Positions 11,642-23,510 of a stretch of 64,000 bases of DNA are shown piece by piece. How positions within the stretch are numbered: the stretch's first letter is position 1; every line of letters begins with the position of its first letter. This DNA comes from Cricetomys ansorgei (lineage: Eukaryota > Chordata > Mammalia > Rodentia > Nesomyidae), in NCBI GenBank assembly GCA_026225945.1, contig JAMJFZ010001258.1, positions 8,904,001 through 8,968,000 on the forward strand, written 5' to 3'. Under the pieces are notes generated by a model. That model saw only the letters and a program-made list of their open reading frames with translations. It did no database searches and was not told where the DNA came from. The translations under genes and the position numbers were made by a program.

Positions 11642-12600
11642 TGTTTGTCTAAAGTTCTTAGTCTAGGGATGAGGTCCCTTGAAATTTATCCTCTACACGC
11701 CAAGATGTCTATTGGTATTGTCCTTGTTCAAGCCTTTTTTTTTTTCTGGCAGCCATATTGGATGTAGCTTCTCTTCTATTTCTAGGAGACACAGTCTCCC
11801 AGAGACTTAATGGTCCTCTAGCTTCTACAGTTTTTCTTCCTGCTTTTCCATGATAATTACTTGAGTATTAGATTCAGGAGTTTAGTCTTAGATGTTTCCA
11901 CTGGATCTGGGTATACCTCCAATTAGTTGTTCTCTGCATTTTGACTAGTTTTTATTTTCCGTAGTTGTCTCTACCTGCTGCAAAGAGAAGCTTCTTTGAT
12001 AATGTGTAAGAAATGCCCTTATTTGTGAGTATAATTGTTTAGAATTCAATTTGAAATTATGCTGCTTTAGTAAATTGCAATAGTAGGTTCTCCTCTAAAA
12101 TCCATGGTCTTCCCATGGCTAGTTTTCCAGTAACAAGCATGATTTCTCTCCTCTTGAGCATGACTTTACTGCATTAGATAGCTGTTAGTTACCATCAAGA
12201 TATGAGTGCCACTACTGAATCATTAGAGGTCACTTGCCATGTTGATTATTACTATGGTTCATAGGCATCACACATGGGAAGGACTATAAGCTGGTTCATT
12301 TCTTTGGCAGCTTGCACAGCATGATTTTGTACTATGAAAGCTAGTCCTCAGGGGAGGAGGATTTCAGGTCAGATCTATCTCCAACTCTGAGTTTGAAGTT
12401 CATGGTTTCTTCAGCAACAGTGACTTATCCTCAAACTTCTGGGAGTCAAGCAAGGACAGTTGCAATAAGCTATTTTTTGAGTCTCAGGGACTCCTGTGAC
12501 CAACAACTTGAAAGAGTGCTTCTCATGTTTAATACTGGGGTTTTGTAAGATAGTCTCTGATTTTTGGGAGAAGCATTGTCACTCTAAGAGGCATAACTTG
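11642..12600 (-). mobile_element. L1 (Lx-type) 3' UTR, right part, split by an LTR
   Basis: Continuation of the L1 begun at 10545. It shows 'agttcttagtctagggatga', 'caagatgtctattggtattg', 'tagcttctcttctatttcta', 'gcaaagagaagcttctttga', 'atgagtgccactactgaatc', 'gaagttcatggtttcttcag' and 'ctggggttttgtaagatag'. The same blocks recur near 8097, 35150 and 42900. It is non-coding and fades at about 12600. Confidence 0.78.
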
Positions 12601-13145
12601 AATATATATAAATATATAATACATATATTAATAGCACATATTCACTATATTCATATATATGTATGCATATATATAGTGATATGATTTTAGGCAAATAATA
12701 TGATTTCTTATGACTCTTTAGTATTAATTTTCCTCCTAGCTCTCCCTCCTTTTGTATTGACTTCCTTGCTCCCTCCTCCATTAAAGCCTTCCTCACTTTT
12801 TCCATCTGGTTATTTCCACCAAATAACTAAACTAAATCATTTTCCCTTAAATATATTGATACTATTGTAAGAGTACCATTAGCTCTTCTTTGTGCTTAGC
12901 CAATTTTAAATTTTCCCTCATCTATATTTAAGTTTCTTTCCTCAAAATATATATCTTATGTGTATTATATCCTGTACACACATAGAAATATTATTAAATG
13001 CATTGAACATACACAAAATGCACAAACGTACATATTCACATATGTATACATAGATGCATATACACACATGCACATATATACACATATATATATGCAAACA
13101 CATGCACATGTACAAACATATACACAAGCATACACACTCCATAAT
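12600..13145. repeat. Low-complexity TA- and CA-rich sequence
   Basis: TA-rich runs at 12603-12680 and a CA/TA mixed tract at 13018-13138, with pyrimidine-rich unique sequence between them (12725-12810). Frames of 62-75 codons on both strands here translate as IYIH/YICIY repeats and reflect the base composition. Confidence 0.7.
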
Positions 13146-16100
13146 AATTTAAGTTCCCAAACCTTGATATCATTTAATGTAATATGATTAACAAATCAAT
13201 AGTATAATAAATATGAATATTTATCATCACTTTATTATTGTTCCAGTAGGTTCTGGTATAGGCAAGAATAAAAGCTGGCTATCAGAAATAGAACTGGGTA
13301 AGTAGAAAAGATCTCCCAAATTGGTGATGGTGTGAGTTAAGAAATGGACTTAGAACCCACAGATAGCAAAATGTTAGAAAATTGGTATTTTTCATTATAC
13401 AAATGACAATCAACCATATGACATAGAGATCGCAAGAATAAATGATGAATGAATGAATGAATGAATGAATGAGTGAAGAACAAATATTTGAGTATCATAT
13501 ACTGATGGTTACCTTCCTGGTATTGTAACTTTCTATCTTTTTTAGTATCCTCCCTGTTTTATTTTTCTCATGCTAAGCTACACTGAGCTGATTTTCTTCA
13601 CTGAAATTGCAATAATCTTGATCCAGATAATACTTTGTAGGTGGCAGGATTACATGGATATTCAATGAATATGAAAAGTTTTAGAACATAACACAACCTT
13701 ACACACAGTAGTCAAATACACTGTCCTCACAAAGACGTCAATGAAGATTGCCTCTGCTTTGCTCCTGGAGCGGTTTGCAGTCAAATACCATGTAAAGAAT
13801 ACATACTCTCTTCCTTTTCACCACTTCCTGTAGTTCCTTTCTCTGGAAGACACAGAGTTAAGTGCTGGAACTGGGAGAGAGCTCTGAATGGCAAAGCTGG
13901 GTAACTAGTTTCTACTGTCAGATCTAACGCCTTCTACTTTTGACCACTTTCATTTTCATTCCCTCTTATCATTGTTAACTCAGATTGAAACTGCAACTCA
14001 GGCTCGGCCTTGAAGAAATGGTTCCATCATTGCTCTGTGTCTTTCTATTTGGAGAAACAAATGCATTTGTTATCTCTGGACATAGTGACTGTGTGGAAGT
14101 GATTGGAACTGCCTGTCATCTGTGTGAATTTAAGGCCCTGAATGCTACTACTCAACTTGTGTGTTCTCTCTAACTACTTTGAGAAAAAACAGAAAAACAA
14201 AAACTTCAGAAGATAGCTCAGAAAGGAGGATATCAGGGGAAAGCTAATTAAAATGCAGTGATAAAGAAAATCTCATGACTCTTTCTATAATGATGCATGG
14301 ATGGAGACAACTGTGTTAAAAGAATCAGAAATTATTTGGAGAAATGTAGGATAATCCTACAGGCTCCCAGTCCACATTCACCAATTAGCTTCATGGTCTC
14401 CTTCTGTGTCATTATTACCTGTGATGATATGGTTGACTTGTGAACCTTCATTTGAAATATACAAGAATATTTTCATGGCATTCCAAGGATCCTTATCAGG
14501 CTGAAATTTATGTAAGGATTTTAAGCAAAGCAGAGACCATACTGAAATTGAAGGGGGAGAAAGTCAGATCATAAGCAGCATTAAAAAGAGAGTTAAGAGA
14601 TAAGACTAATTTAAAAAAATTATCATATCTATTAACAGACATCTCACAGCATGAATCTCAGGAGTCAGTATTATAATTCCTTGTTAATACAGCAATATCC
14701 ATACGGTCATGTTATCAAAACTTAGGATTTGTACTCTGTGGAATAAGTTAATCATTCTCATTGACACTTTGTAAGCTTTTGTAGAATCTTAACTGCTGAG
14801 AATCAGTGACTGTAAGTGGACAGTTTTAAAAGGACATTCTAATTACCGTTTTACCAAACCTCATGCAACATTCTAGAAGAGGCTGTAGGAAGAATGTAAG
14901 CACTGGGATATGAGGAAGAGTGCTGTGAAATCCTACTCTCTGCTCATGACATGGTTATTAGTCTCCTGGACTCACAACTATGCTTACCTGTCTAAGATCA
15001 AAACTAGCCAAACAGCATAGATTGGGGATAAGATAATGAGGCTTCATTCCTAAATAAGGAGCTATTGGACCTTAGTAGCTACTAGAGGAGGGAAAATTCT
15101 TCTTTGTGTGGGAGTGGCTACTGGTTGTTTGACCATGGTTTAGTGAATTGTCACATGCCCATGTACAAGTGAGCAGTATTGATTATACTTAGTGAGTTAT
15201 TTAAAATATGATATCATGGGGTTGGAAGGGAGCACTTTGGGGGGAATCTAAGGTGAGTCAGATGGGGACTGTATATGATTATATTTCATTGTGTGTCTGT
15301 AAGATATTCTTAAAGAATACATTTAAAAATAAAGACTTCAGTGAGGAGTTTTAGAGAACAATGCTGCATTTCAGAAATCTGTGCTCCAATCTAGGAGCTG
15401 GGTGGATATAGTAACATGCAAATCTGTTCACATTATGTGCCCCTTCATTGCCATGGTAAATATTTCAATAGTTCTCTGTTATTCTCACAGTGTAATTATC
15501 AGCCAAGAGTGAAAAGTTTCTTGTGATCTTGCTACTGCCAATGACTCTAGCCTCTGTGTTCACTATGTTTTGCTGCTGTTCATGGTTTCCCAACTGCATT
15601 GCATTCTTAAGGCCTCAGGATCTTAGTATTGAGAATTCCACTGTTGTGAATCCCTTTTCTCAGCCTTTCTCTTAATTACATTTCACAGATCTTGATAGTA
15701 ATAGCTTTCTCCATAACAACTACACTGACACCTCTCTCAGAATAGCTCACTTCTGTCCATAGCTGTATTCTCTATGATGAGTTCATATCCTCTGAAGAAT
15801 GAAAATTTTCCATCCAGAATACCTCAGTGCACTTCTAACTGGGGCTGTGCTAGCTGATGTGAATTGCCGTTTGAAAAGGCATTATGATGATCTATTGGGT
15901 GATTGGTTGATACAAGGATGGAAAGTGCAACTGCTGATATCTACCCCAAAGACAAACTTCATCATGGGAAGGAGGGATTTGTTAATATTATATTGCAGCC
16001 TAATCTTCCTTATCCAATCATGTTCTACCCTCTCTCTCCCACTCCACAAGTGGTTGTATGCATATTAATTTCAATCATCAGGCTCCATATGAATTCCAAA

Positions 16101-16254
16101 TTGTAACAATCTTCTGAAAAAGACCAATTCTGTTTCAGATTTTTTTTCTGCCTCATTAATTTTATGAGGATAAAGGCCATCCCAACTTAATTTTAATTTT
16201 CTAAATTAAAATAAAATTAGGACATTCCCTTCCCCCTTCACTTTTCCCAGGACA
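13146..16254. other. Longest unique stretch of the left half
   Basis: About 3 kb without recognised repeats apart from a (TGAA)7 microsatellite at 13445-13474. Frames of 62 codons (13985-14173) and two overlapping frames of 89 and 67 codons (15799-16106) have no recognisable domain. A 10-bp A/T inverted repeat with a 3-nt loop lies at 16190-16212. Confidence 0.5.
13445..13474. repeat. (TGAA)n microsatellite
   Basis: About seven near-perfect TGAA units ending in a TGAG variant. Confidence 0.9.
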
Positions 16255-16306
16255 TCTTCTGTGTGTTAGGAAAGTGCTCCATACTGAGCTACCCCAAAGG
16301 TAATGC
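16255..16306 (-). repeat. tRNA-related SINE fragment (ID/B4-like)
   Basis: The stretch 'gtgtgttaggaaagtgctcc' followed by 'actgagctacccc' matches the reverse complement of the A-box/B-box part of ID- or B4-type SINEs. Only about 50 bp is recognisable. Confidence 0.45.
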
Positions 16307-18498
16307 TCTCTGCTATTGGGTTTGTAGAGTTACAGTTCATTTGACTACTCTTCATTGCTTTCATATTCATGGAAGGTGTGATACAACTGAGCTCATTTCT
16401 TATAAACTAAAATTTTAGAGTCTGGTATCCAATCAAATATTTCTGCAGTCACAAAGTGCTACAATATGACTGGGGGAAGGCAAGCTCATGAGGGTTCACC
16501 CCAACTGAGGAATTATCAACTGACAGTTGACTTAGAGGGGAGAATCATTCTTTGGATACTATGGCTTAACTTAGATTTGGTGTGGATTAGGTTCGCTATG
16601 TGTTTATGCATATGTATCTTGCTTTAGAATATTCAACCTTAAAATCCTTTGATAAACTTCCAGTGAAAATTAAACCTCACCATCACCTTTATCACATTAA
16701 GAATAAATAGAGTCTTTTCTGTAGTCCACAGAACATGGCATAAATATTTTCTTTTATCCATATTTACTTCACTACTTATTAGTCATGTATTTACTGTCTC
16801 TGAGACAGCCATGTGGCCTCTACATCTAAGGGAAAAACATTCATGGAGGGATGGGATATAATTATGAATTTCAAATGATTTAATACTTATGATGCATTAT
16901 CAAATGTTAAATATTTGGAGTTTTTGAGCTCAGTGGTGCTCGGGTGTGCATAGCTCTTTAGTCACCTTCTCTATAGTCTTATCAGACTACTGTGAGTTCT
17001 GCAAAGACAGGAAAGACCATATTTCTATAGTTTAAATTTTGATATAAGTATATAAGTTATATAAAGTATAACCAGAATGATTTATAGATACTTCCAGTGA
17101 AAAATAGCTTAATCTATGAATTTATGAATTTATGAGTTTCTGTTGATTTCTTTCTGTTTGTTAAAGATTGTAAGTTCCTTGCAGGTATTTGTTGTTCTTG
17201 ACCAAATGTCAAAATATGTATTTTATTAGATGTATAGCCCTAGGGTAAATGAGTGCTCTGAGCGTATTAATGGAAATTGATAGCATAGCAATAAATTACA
17301 AATGGCCATTCACATGTACTGTCTACTGATTTATCTGATTATGGTTTTATTCTTTGGTTGGCATTGGGTGGGCTGTCATTCTTATGTGATAAATATGATA
17401 GTGATATAGATATTTTTAAAAGCAATAACTTATGGCATGCAAGATTAGGGTTCCTTAAAAGACAACAACGAGAATGGTGACAATTAGAATAGACAAAGAG
17501 ACTTTCAAAAAACATTATCACTTAATATTAATACCCACTGTTCCATAAGAAGCCAATCCACCACTAAACTTCTTACCTTTGGTTGAATCTTATTTGTTGG
17601 TACTTAGAGGGAAACATCTTGTGAAATCAAAGTGTAATATTCTCTGCTGTCAGTTCTCCATTCTGCCTATGTCTCTATCTCCTCTCTTCACCTTTTGTCC
17701 CTCTTTCCCTACTGATGGCTCTACTTTCCTTACTAGCTCCATCTTCATCTCCATCTTCATACTGTCAGAGCCTCAAGGCTTGCTCATATGGTTTCAAATT
17801 GTCAGAGATTATTAGTCACAGACAATATCCACTGATAACATGGGATATGCTTAAAGGCTTTTAAGAATCCAGAAACAAACCTCCAGACCCAACTAGTGAG
17901 AAACAAAGCCTGGAGCTCACAGAGTATAATTTCTAGTATAGTTCATGCATTAAAGCTGTCAGATGAGGAATCATGTTTCACTGAATAGATGGATAAACAG
18001 CTCTTAACTAATAGCTAACAAGACTGCATTTTAGACCATTGTATAAGATGAGAGATGATATACAGTCTCACGTGTCAGCTCAAGAACAAGCATCCACATC
18101 ATTCTGTGCTCATTCCAGCTCTTCTCTGTACCTGTGTGTGTAGAATCATTCTCCAAATTCCATTTGTTTATTGCTAAATATGTATGTTTAAAACAGTTTT
18201 ACTTAAATAGATTAGGATGGAATGTGCTTATCAGCATTTTCCTGAACGCTAAGATCCAGCAGTATTTTAGTTTACATTATTCATTTGGAGGACTATGTAA
18301 GACTATGTGTAACTGCTGCTGCATGAGATTTTATAACATGCCATTAAGAATCAACTCATTTATACTTTTCCCTACCCTTTGCCCTGTTCAATAAGTACTT
18401 CTTTGAATTATTGATCAAACACATCAATTCATTAAGCATGCTGACTCAAAGTTCCATGGGTGTGACCCAACCAAGGGAGAGTTATATAACATAGGGAG
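16307..18498. other. Unique stretch
   Basis: No repeat or gene recognised. Frames of 60 codons (minus, 17339-17521), 78 codons (17579-17815) and 86 codons (18134-18394) show no domain and no context. Confidence 0.5.
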
Positions 18499-18499
18499 T

Positions 18500-18658
18500 A
18501 CTGAGTTGTATGACTAGCTAGTTGTGTGACTTCAGAAAGTCAAGAGAGCACTTCCCATTTCAGTTGTTACATTGCAAAATCACTTGTAGCCGATTTCTCT
18601 CCCCAGTCCTTCTCATGTCTGCATGAGGTTGTAATGATCAAATAAAGTATTATATAAA
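18500..18658 (+). repeat. MIR SINE relic, plus strand
   Basis: The core 'gctagttgtgtgacttcaga' and 'aagtcaagagagcacttccc' are followed by a 'tttcagttgttacattgcaa' equivalent of the MIR 'cctcatctgtaaaatg' block, then 'gaggttgtaatgatcaaata' as in the MIR 3' part. Confidence 0.6.
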
Positions 18659-19070
18659 AAATTTTATTATAAGATGAAATATGTAACACACATAATTCCC
18701 TTGTCTGTCACAGTTGCCTTTCTTTTTTTCTGTAACAGAGGCTGATGAAGCATGATGGAAATAATTTTGACTTTGAAAAAGTTGAAATACAACTTAAGCT
18801 TTGTGGTTGACAAAACCAATTTTAGGGGCAAACCATCTCATTTCAGTACCTGCTTTAAATTGCCCCTCTGAGTATTCTTCCTTCTGAAAGTCAACAGCCT
18901 TTGAAGTTTTGGGAATATACTGGTAAAGTCACCCATTTTTAGCACCATGCCTCCAAAAAATAATCACCAGTACTTAGAATTACTGAAGAGTTGGTTTGGT
19001 GCTTATAGATTTACAACATACTGAAATGCTAATTCACATTGAGCAATCGATCAGTTTGCTAATTAGAAAT

Positions 19071-19262
19071 AGCACAAGCCTTGTAGTCAGACACACTTGA
19101 CTGTGCACTTAGCAAGTTGTGTGACCTTGGCCTGAGATGTCTGGGTCTCAATTCTAACTTCTAAAATGGAAGCAATTAGCACTACGTTGTGAAGCTGTTG
19201 TTAAGTTTGGAAGGTGACTTATACAGCCTACTTAGCCCAATAGGACTTCTATAGTGCTAATC
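19071..19262 (+). repeat. MIR SINE, plus strand
   Basis: Clear MIR order: 'ccttgtagtcagacacactt', 'agcaagttgtgtgaccttgg', 'ctcaattctaacttctaaaa' with 'tggaagcaatta', then 'gtgaagctgttgttaagttt' and 'cttagcccaataggac'. It is close to full length. Confidence 0.78.
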
Positions 19263-20084
19263 TTTATACTCATACACCACCATGTAGTCTACACTGTTCT
19301 GTATCCTTGTGTCATCATCTGAATTACAGCAGTCACACAGGAGCTGCCTTTATCCTTTGCAATACACAAAACATTTCTGAGAATATATCATGCAGATGCA
19401 AAAGAAAAATTTATTGGGTAGAAAAAAAATCTTCCACTGTGTTCAGTGCAAATTAAAACACAAAAGTTTTCTTCTTTGTAGATGTATCCAAGATTTGGAG
19501 ATTCTTATGACAGCCTTCAACTTTATCCGGTATACAGGGATATATTTTGTATAATAAACCAGTGAAATCTATTGTTTTGCAGATTCTTCTCAAAGAAGTT
19601 GTACTGAGACTTCTTATTTGATTAACGAAACAGTAGAGGTTTGGCTAGATACCAGTGACATTGTTCGTGTGAAAATTCTAAAGTGACAGATGGAAAGACT
19701 TACTTGAGAAACAGCACTCGGGGGTCCAGGTTATATGTTAAAGAGTTAAGGATGCAATTTAAGTGTTTGGTTGTAGAATTTTAAGACCTTTGGAAAAGAC
19801 TAGAAAACTGGGTAAGAAGGGGAGATATGAAGGGAATTAATCATAGAATTAGAATAACAAAGTCTGTGGCTAAAAGAAGTTAGAGTGTCAGTCTTGGACC
19901 TGCATTCATCTTAAGCTCCTCTAGAAGGAGGCTGATACTCAATCCAGGTGCAGTACACTCGTAGAGGAGTGTGGGACACAAGACACACTGGACTCTAGTT
20001 CAGTGGTAGTAACGGGTAGTAACTCTAATCCTGTGAATACCATTCAGAGTAACACTATGTTTGTTCTGTTTTGTTGAAAATAGA
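19263..20084. other. Unique stretch
   Basis: No feature recognised between the MIR and the L1 3' end that starts near 20085. Confidence 0.5.
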
Positions 20085-20445
20085 TTTGTTTTCTCTCATA
20101 ATATACCCGATTATGGTTTCCCTACCATCTACTCCTTCATATTTCCACATTCCCTTCCTTCCAGATCCACATCTTTCTGTATCTCATTAGAAACAAACAT
20201 GCTTCTAAGGGATACTAATAAGATAGGATAAAATAAAGTAAAATAAAATGTAGTAAGATAAAACAAAAGCTAACACATTGGAATAGAACAAAACAACAAA
20301 CAGGAGATAAAGAGTCCAAGAAAAGGCACAAAAAACATATATAGGTAGAGAGACCCACTCATTTGCACACTCAGAATCCCATGAAAATACTAAACTGGTA
20401 GCCGTAATATTTATACAAAGGACTTGTAAGGCAAAAGGAAAAAAA

Positions 20446-20446
<1 letters not shown>
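20085..20446 (-). mobile_element. L1 (Lx-type) 3' end, left part, split by an ERV
   Basis: The reverse complement reads as an L1 3' end: 'ttttgttgaaaatagatttg' is the terminus, followed by a pyrimidine-rich stretch (20116-20170), 'catcttctgtatctcatta'-like blocks and an A-rich segment (20215-20300). The plus-strand counterpart at 61370-61692 shares these blocks, which fixes orientation. The 95-codon minus frame at 20205-20492 is L1 plus TG repeat and not a gene. Confidence 0.75.

Positions 20447-20480
<34 letters not shown>
20447..20480. repeat. (TG)17 microsatellite, ERV target site
   Basis: A perfect TG run within the L1. The 5' LTR of the ERV begins at its right end, and a TG tract resumes after the 3' LTR at 22090-22101. 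The ERV therefore landed inside this microsatellite. Confidence 0.9.
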
Positions 20481-20484
<4 letters not shown>

Positions 20485-20795
20485 GTAGACATTTACTTTT
20501 AGTTATGTTCTAAATGTTTTTGTGCACTGTTGAGTGAGGGGCTGCCTAGGTCTTCAAGTTCTGTATTGCCTACAAGTATTGAGTCTATGTGGGGGATGTT
20601 GATTGGTAATGATCTGCATATGATATCAGTAGAATACCTGAGGAGTTGAAAACACCTGAGCTCAGATGCTTGGGGTTCCACTATCCAGTTGCTGCCGGTC
20701 ATGATGGTGGTTCCCTCTTCTGAGGTTGGGCAAGGTTTGCACCTATGCCTCCTCATCTTCCTTGCTGAGCTGCCCAGCAGCAGCATATTACTACA
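20481..20795 (+). mobile_element. 5' LTR of a non-autonomous ERVK-type element
   Basis: Starts 'tgttgtagac' and ends 'atattactaca' (TG...CA, 315 bp). The same LTR family occurs at 21756-22089 (the 3' LTR of this element) and on the minus strand at 35965-36303 and 42930-43240. Shared blocks are 'tttgtgcactgtt', 'tcttcaagttctgtattgcc', 'aacacctgagctcagatgct', 'ggttccac' and 'ggtggttccctcttctgagg'. The two LTRs of this element differ at many positions by eye, so the insertion is old. Reading frames here are LTR sequence. Confidence 0.78.
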
Positions 20796-21742
20796 AATGG
20801 CATACCAACCTAGGGCATGACACTATGCCAGCTAATCCAACATGGAGATAGAGAAGGAAAAAAAAAAAAAAAAGAAACTTCAGACCTCACAGAGTCCATT
20901 TTGTTTTGTTTTGTTTTGTTTTTTGCAAACCTGTCCAGATACTGGTGAGGTGAGACAGTCCTGGCAAGACACATCTGCTATGGTGATAAGAATTCCACCC
21001 CATGACGGAACCTTTCCTGCAGACAATTACCTCTTGTTTTTCCTGCAAACCAGACTGTATTTCCTGATTTTAGGAAATCAGGAAAGTCTTTCCTCTTGGT
21101 CAACACACAGAAGCTGTCTTCCAGAATTGGCTGAGATTGTATCTCATGCTGGCAGTTGAAGTTGGCACTGTAAGAGTCACTCAGGTGGTGCTGGTTTTGA
21201 AAGGATGACGGGGTCTTTGGAAAGCAGATGAGGCTTGGCACTGTGAAAGGACGGGAGAGACTGTTGATGAGGGTCCAGCTTCAGTAATAGTTGAAGGCCC
21301 AGATTGAAAGGGTCATATAAAGAAGTCTAGGCTTGGCACCATTAAGAGAACCTGAGAGAATCTATTGGTAAAGGTACAGTCCAGTTGCAGCAAGGGACCC
21401 TGGAGCTTTTGAGATGCCTATACCTTGAGACAACCACTGAGAACAGCAGCAGCAGTGATGTAAGCCACCCAGAGAACAAATTGTGTGTGATGCACAGGGC
21501 AGAGCCAGAGAAATGACCTAAGCACTTTGGAGAAGCCCAGAAGACTGTGAGTGAATTCCAGATGATTAGACATTGATAATGTTTTTATGCTGCCCAATAA
21601 CATTGTAAAAAGCTTGAAAGATGTTTGGTTTCATTTGGTCCTGTGTATCAGCAACCCTAATGATTGTTCCTCTTGTAAATAGTTTTGCTGGTGTAGTGTT
21701 AAATTGTTTTGTAGAGATAAAGCATTTTCTTTTGTCTTATAC
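20796..21742 (+). mobile_element. Non-coding internal region of the ERVK-type element
   Basis: About 950 bp between the LTRs. It contains no gag, pro, pol or env similarity that I recognise and no long frame. It includes an A-run (20858-20873), (GTTTT)n repeats (20901-20922) and a perfect 11-bp hairpin (21060-21085). Such an element could have moved only with proteins supplied in trans, like other short non-autonomous ERVKs. The 105-codon frame at 20842-21159 has no domain. Confidence 0.65.
20798..20816 (+). promoter_or_regulatory. Degenerate primer-binding site (possible tRNA-Lys type)
   Basis: Two bases after the 5' LTR, 'tggcataccaacctagggc' resembles the primer-binding site complementary to tRNA-Lys(1,2). 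About 14 of 18 positions agree by my alignment, with one inserted base. Position and the TGGC start support the call; the tRNA assignment is tentative. Confidence 0.5.
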
Positions 21743-21754
21743 AGAAAAGGGGAA
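21743..21754 (+). promoter_or_regulatory. Polypurine tract
   Basis: The run 'agaaaaggggaa' lies one base before the TG of the 3' LTR. This is the expected place and composition for the plus-strand priming site of a retrovirus-like element. It also fixes the element's orientation as plus. Confidence 0.75.
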
Positions 21755-21755
21755 T

Positions 21756-22089
21756 TGTTGTAGAAGTTTGTTTTGAGTTATGTTTGAAATGGTTTTGTGC
21801 ACTGTTTGGTGATGGATTGCTTTTGTCTTCAAGTTTTGTATTGTCTGCAGGTGTTGGGCTTCTGTGGGGGGATGTTGGTTGGTAATGATCTGCATATGCT
21901 ATCAGTAGAATACTTGTGGAGTTCTGAATAAATAGAAACACCTGAGCTCAGATGCTCAGGGTTCCACTGGCAGTATGGTCTGGCAAGGACCAGGGATTCC
22001 CTCTGCTGAGGTGTGGCAGGGTTTGCAATTATGAAATATGCTTCCTTGTGATCCTTGTTGAACCACCACAGCACTGTAACTACTACTAC
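21756..22089 (+). mobile_element. 3' LTR of the non-autonomous ERVK-type element
   Basis: Begins 'tgttgtagaag' right after the polypurine tract and ends near 'gtaactactac'. A polyadenylation signal AATAAA is at 21927-21932. It aligns block by block with the 5' LTR. It is followed by a TG tract (22090-22101) and then L1 sequence that continues the 3' UTR interrupted at 20446. Confidence 0.78.
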
Positions 22090-22101
22090 GTGTGTGTGTG
22101 T

Positions 22102-23310
22102 TAAATAATGTGTGTTAAAATAAAATAAATTATGGAATAAAAATTAGACAGGAGTAAAAACCAAAACAAACAAACAAACAAAAACAAACAGAAAATAGGA
22201 AAAGCCCTGACACAGTATTATGAGACAAGGAACCTCCGAAATGTCAGTCTTTTTTCTGTTGGCCAGCTGCTACTGGGCATGCAGCCTAATCTTAAATGTT
22301 GTTTGTTTCTCCAGGAAGATTCCCTTGGAGAAAAATAAATTTCATCTTCAAGTTGTTATCAATTGAAGATAGATAGTTCAGGATAGAGAATGTGCCTACT
22401 TAACTTTCAGCTCTAGAATCCCATCTGGTACAACCCTTGCAGGCCCTGTTCCCACTACCTCAGTCTCTGAGTTCATATGTGTGTCAGGCCTGTTTTGGTT
22501 AGAAGGCCTAGTTTTCTTGGTGTCTTCCATCCCCTCTGGCTTTACACTCTTTCCAAATTCTCTTCTGCAGGATTCACTGAGCCCTGAAGGTAGGGATTTG
22601 ATGAAGACATGCCATTTAGTACTGTGTGTTCCAAAGTCTCTCACTTTCTTCGTATAGTCTGGATGTGAGTTTATTTGTTCCCGTTTGCTACTGAAGAAAG
22701 CTTTTCTGATGATGGCTGAGCAAGGCACCAATCTATGAGTACAGATGAATGTCATTAGGATTCATTTTATTGCTATGTCCCTTTAGTACAATATTTGGTT
22801 TTACACTGGATTTCTGGGATATCTAGTCTCAGATTCTGGGTCACCCAAGCCAGGTCAGGTATGAGTTCCATCTCAAAGAGTGGGCTTCTAGTTAAATCAG
22901 TTATTGGTTGTTTAATCCCACAAGCTTTGTGCCACCAGTGTACTAGCGTAACTTGCAGGCAGGACACTATTGTAGATTAAGCAACAAAACCTTCAATCTA
23001 AAATGGTATTCTGGATTAATGTTTACATTTCTCCTTTGGTAGCATGCAGAGTACCTTCCTGTACCAAAAGCACTGGCCCATAGGGGTGATAGCTCCAGGT
23101 AGTTATCGGCTTGATTTTTCTGTGTTGTATGGGTGTTATCTTTAGCAATAGGGCTTTACATCAATCTGTGGAGAGCAAGCTATAGAGTTGGCAACAGCCT
23201 AGGTTGTTTGGAGACTCCCTTGGGCTGCCATTGTCCAACAGCTCAATTAGATATGACCCAATCCCAGTTCTAGAAGCTTCATATTGGTGACACAAAATAA
23301 ATAGTTGAGG
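22102..23310 (-). mobile_element. L1 (Lx-type) 3' UTR, right part, split by an ERV
   Basis: Continues the minus-strand L1 of 20085-20446: 'aaaagccctgacacagtatt', 'gggcatgcagcctaatctta', 'tcccttggagaaaaataaat', 'cttgcaggccctgttcccac', 'ctgatgatggctgagcaagg', 'caccaatctatgagtacag', 'cttgcaggcaggacactatt' and 'agcatgcagagtaccttcct'. All belong to rodent L1 3' non-coding sequence. The 119-, 64- and 61-codon frames here are non-coding L1. Confidence 0.75.
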
Positions 23311-23353
23311 CCCTTTATACATGTTATTTGGCAATATAATTTAAATTGCCTCC

Positions 23354-23507
23354 ATATATATATACACACATATATGTACGTATATATACATACATATATG
23401 TATTTATATATGTATTTATATACATATATGTATGTATATATACGTACATATATGTGTGTATATATATGTGTGTGTATATATGTATGTGTGTGTGTGTGTG
23501 TGTGTGT
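23354..23507. repeat. (TATG)/(TACA)/(TG)n compound microsatellite
   Basis: About 150 bp of alternating purine-pyrimidine repeats: TATA/CACA, then TATATGTA units, then a TG run at 23486-23507. Frames of 73-92 codons in this tract are translated microsatellite. Confidence 0.9.
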
Positions 23508-23510
23508 ACT

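Noticed and set aside
20842..21159. 105-codon frame inside the ERV interior, considered as a gag remnant
   Set aside because: No gag motif is visible, and it starts in a lysine-rich A-run just after the 5' LTR.
22396..22755. 119-codon minus-strand frame
   Set aside because: It lies in the sense strand of an L1 3' UTR, which is non-coding.
23354..23507. Repeated units considered as a CRISPR-like or minisatellite array
   Set aside because: There are no spacers; it is a dinucleotide/tetranucleotide microsatellite in mammalian DNA.
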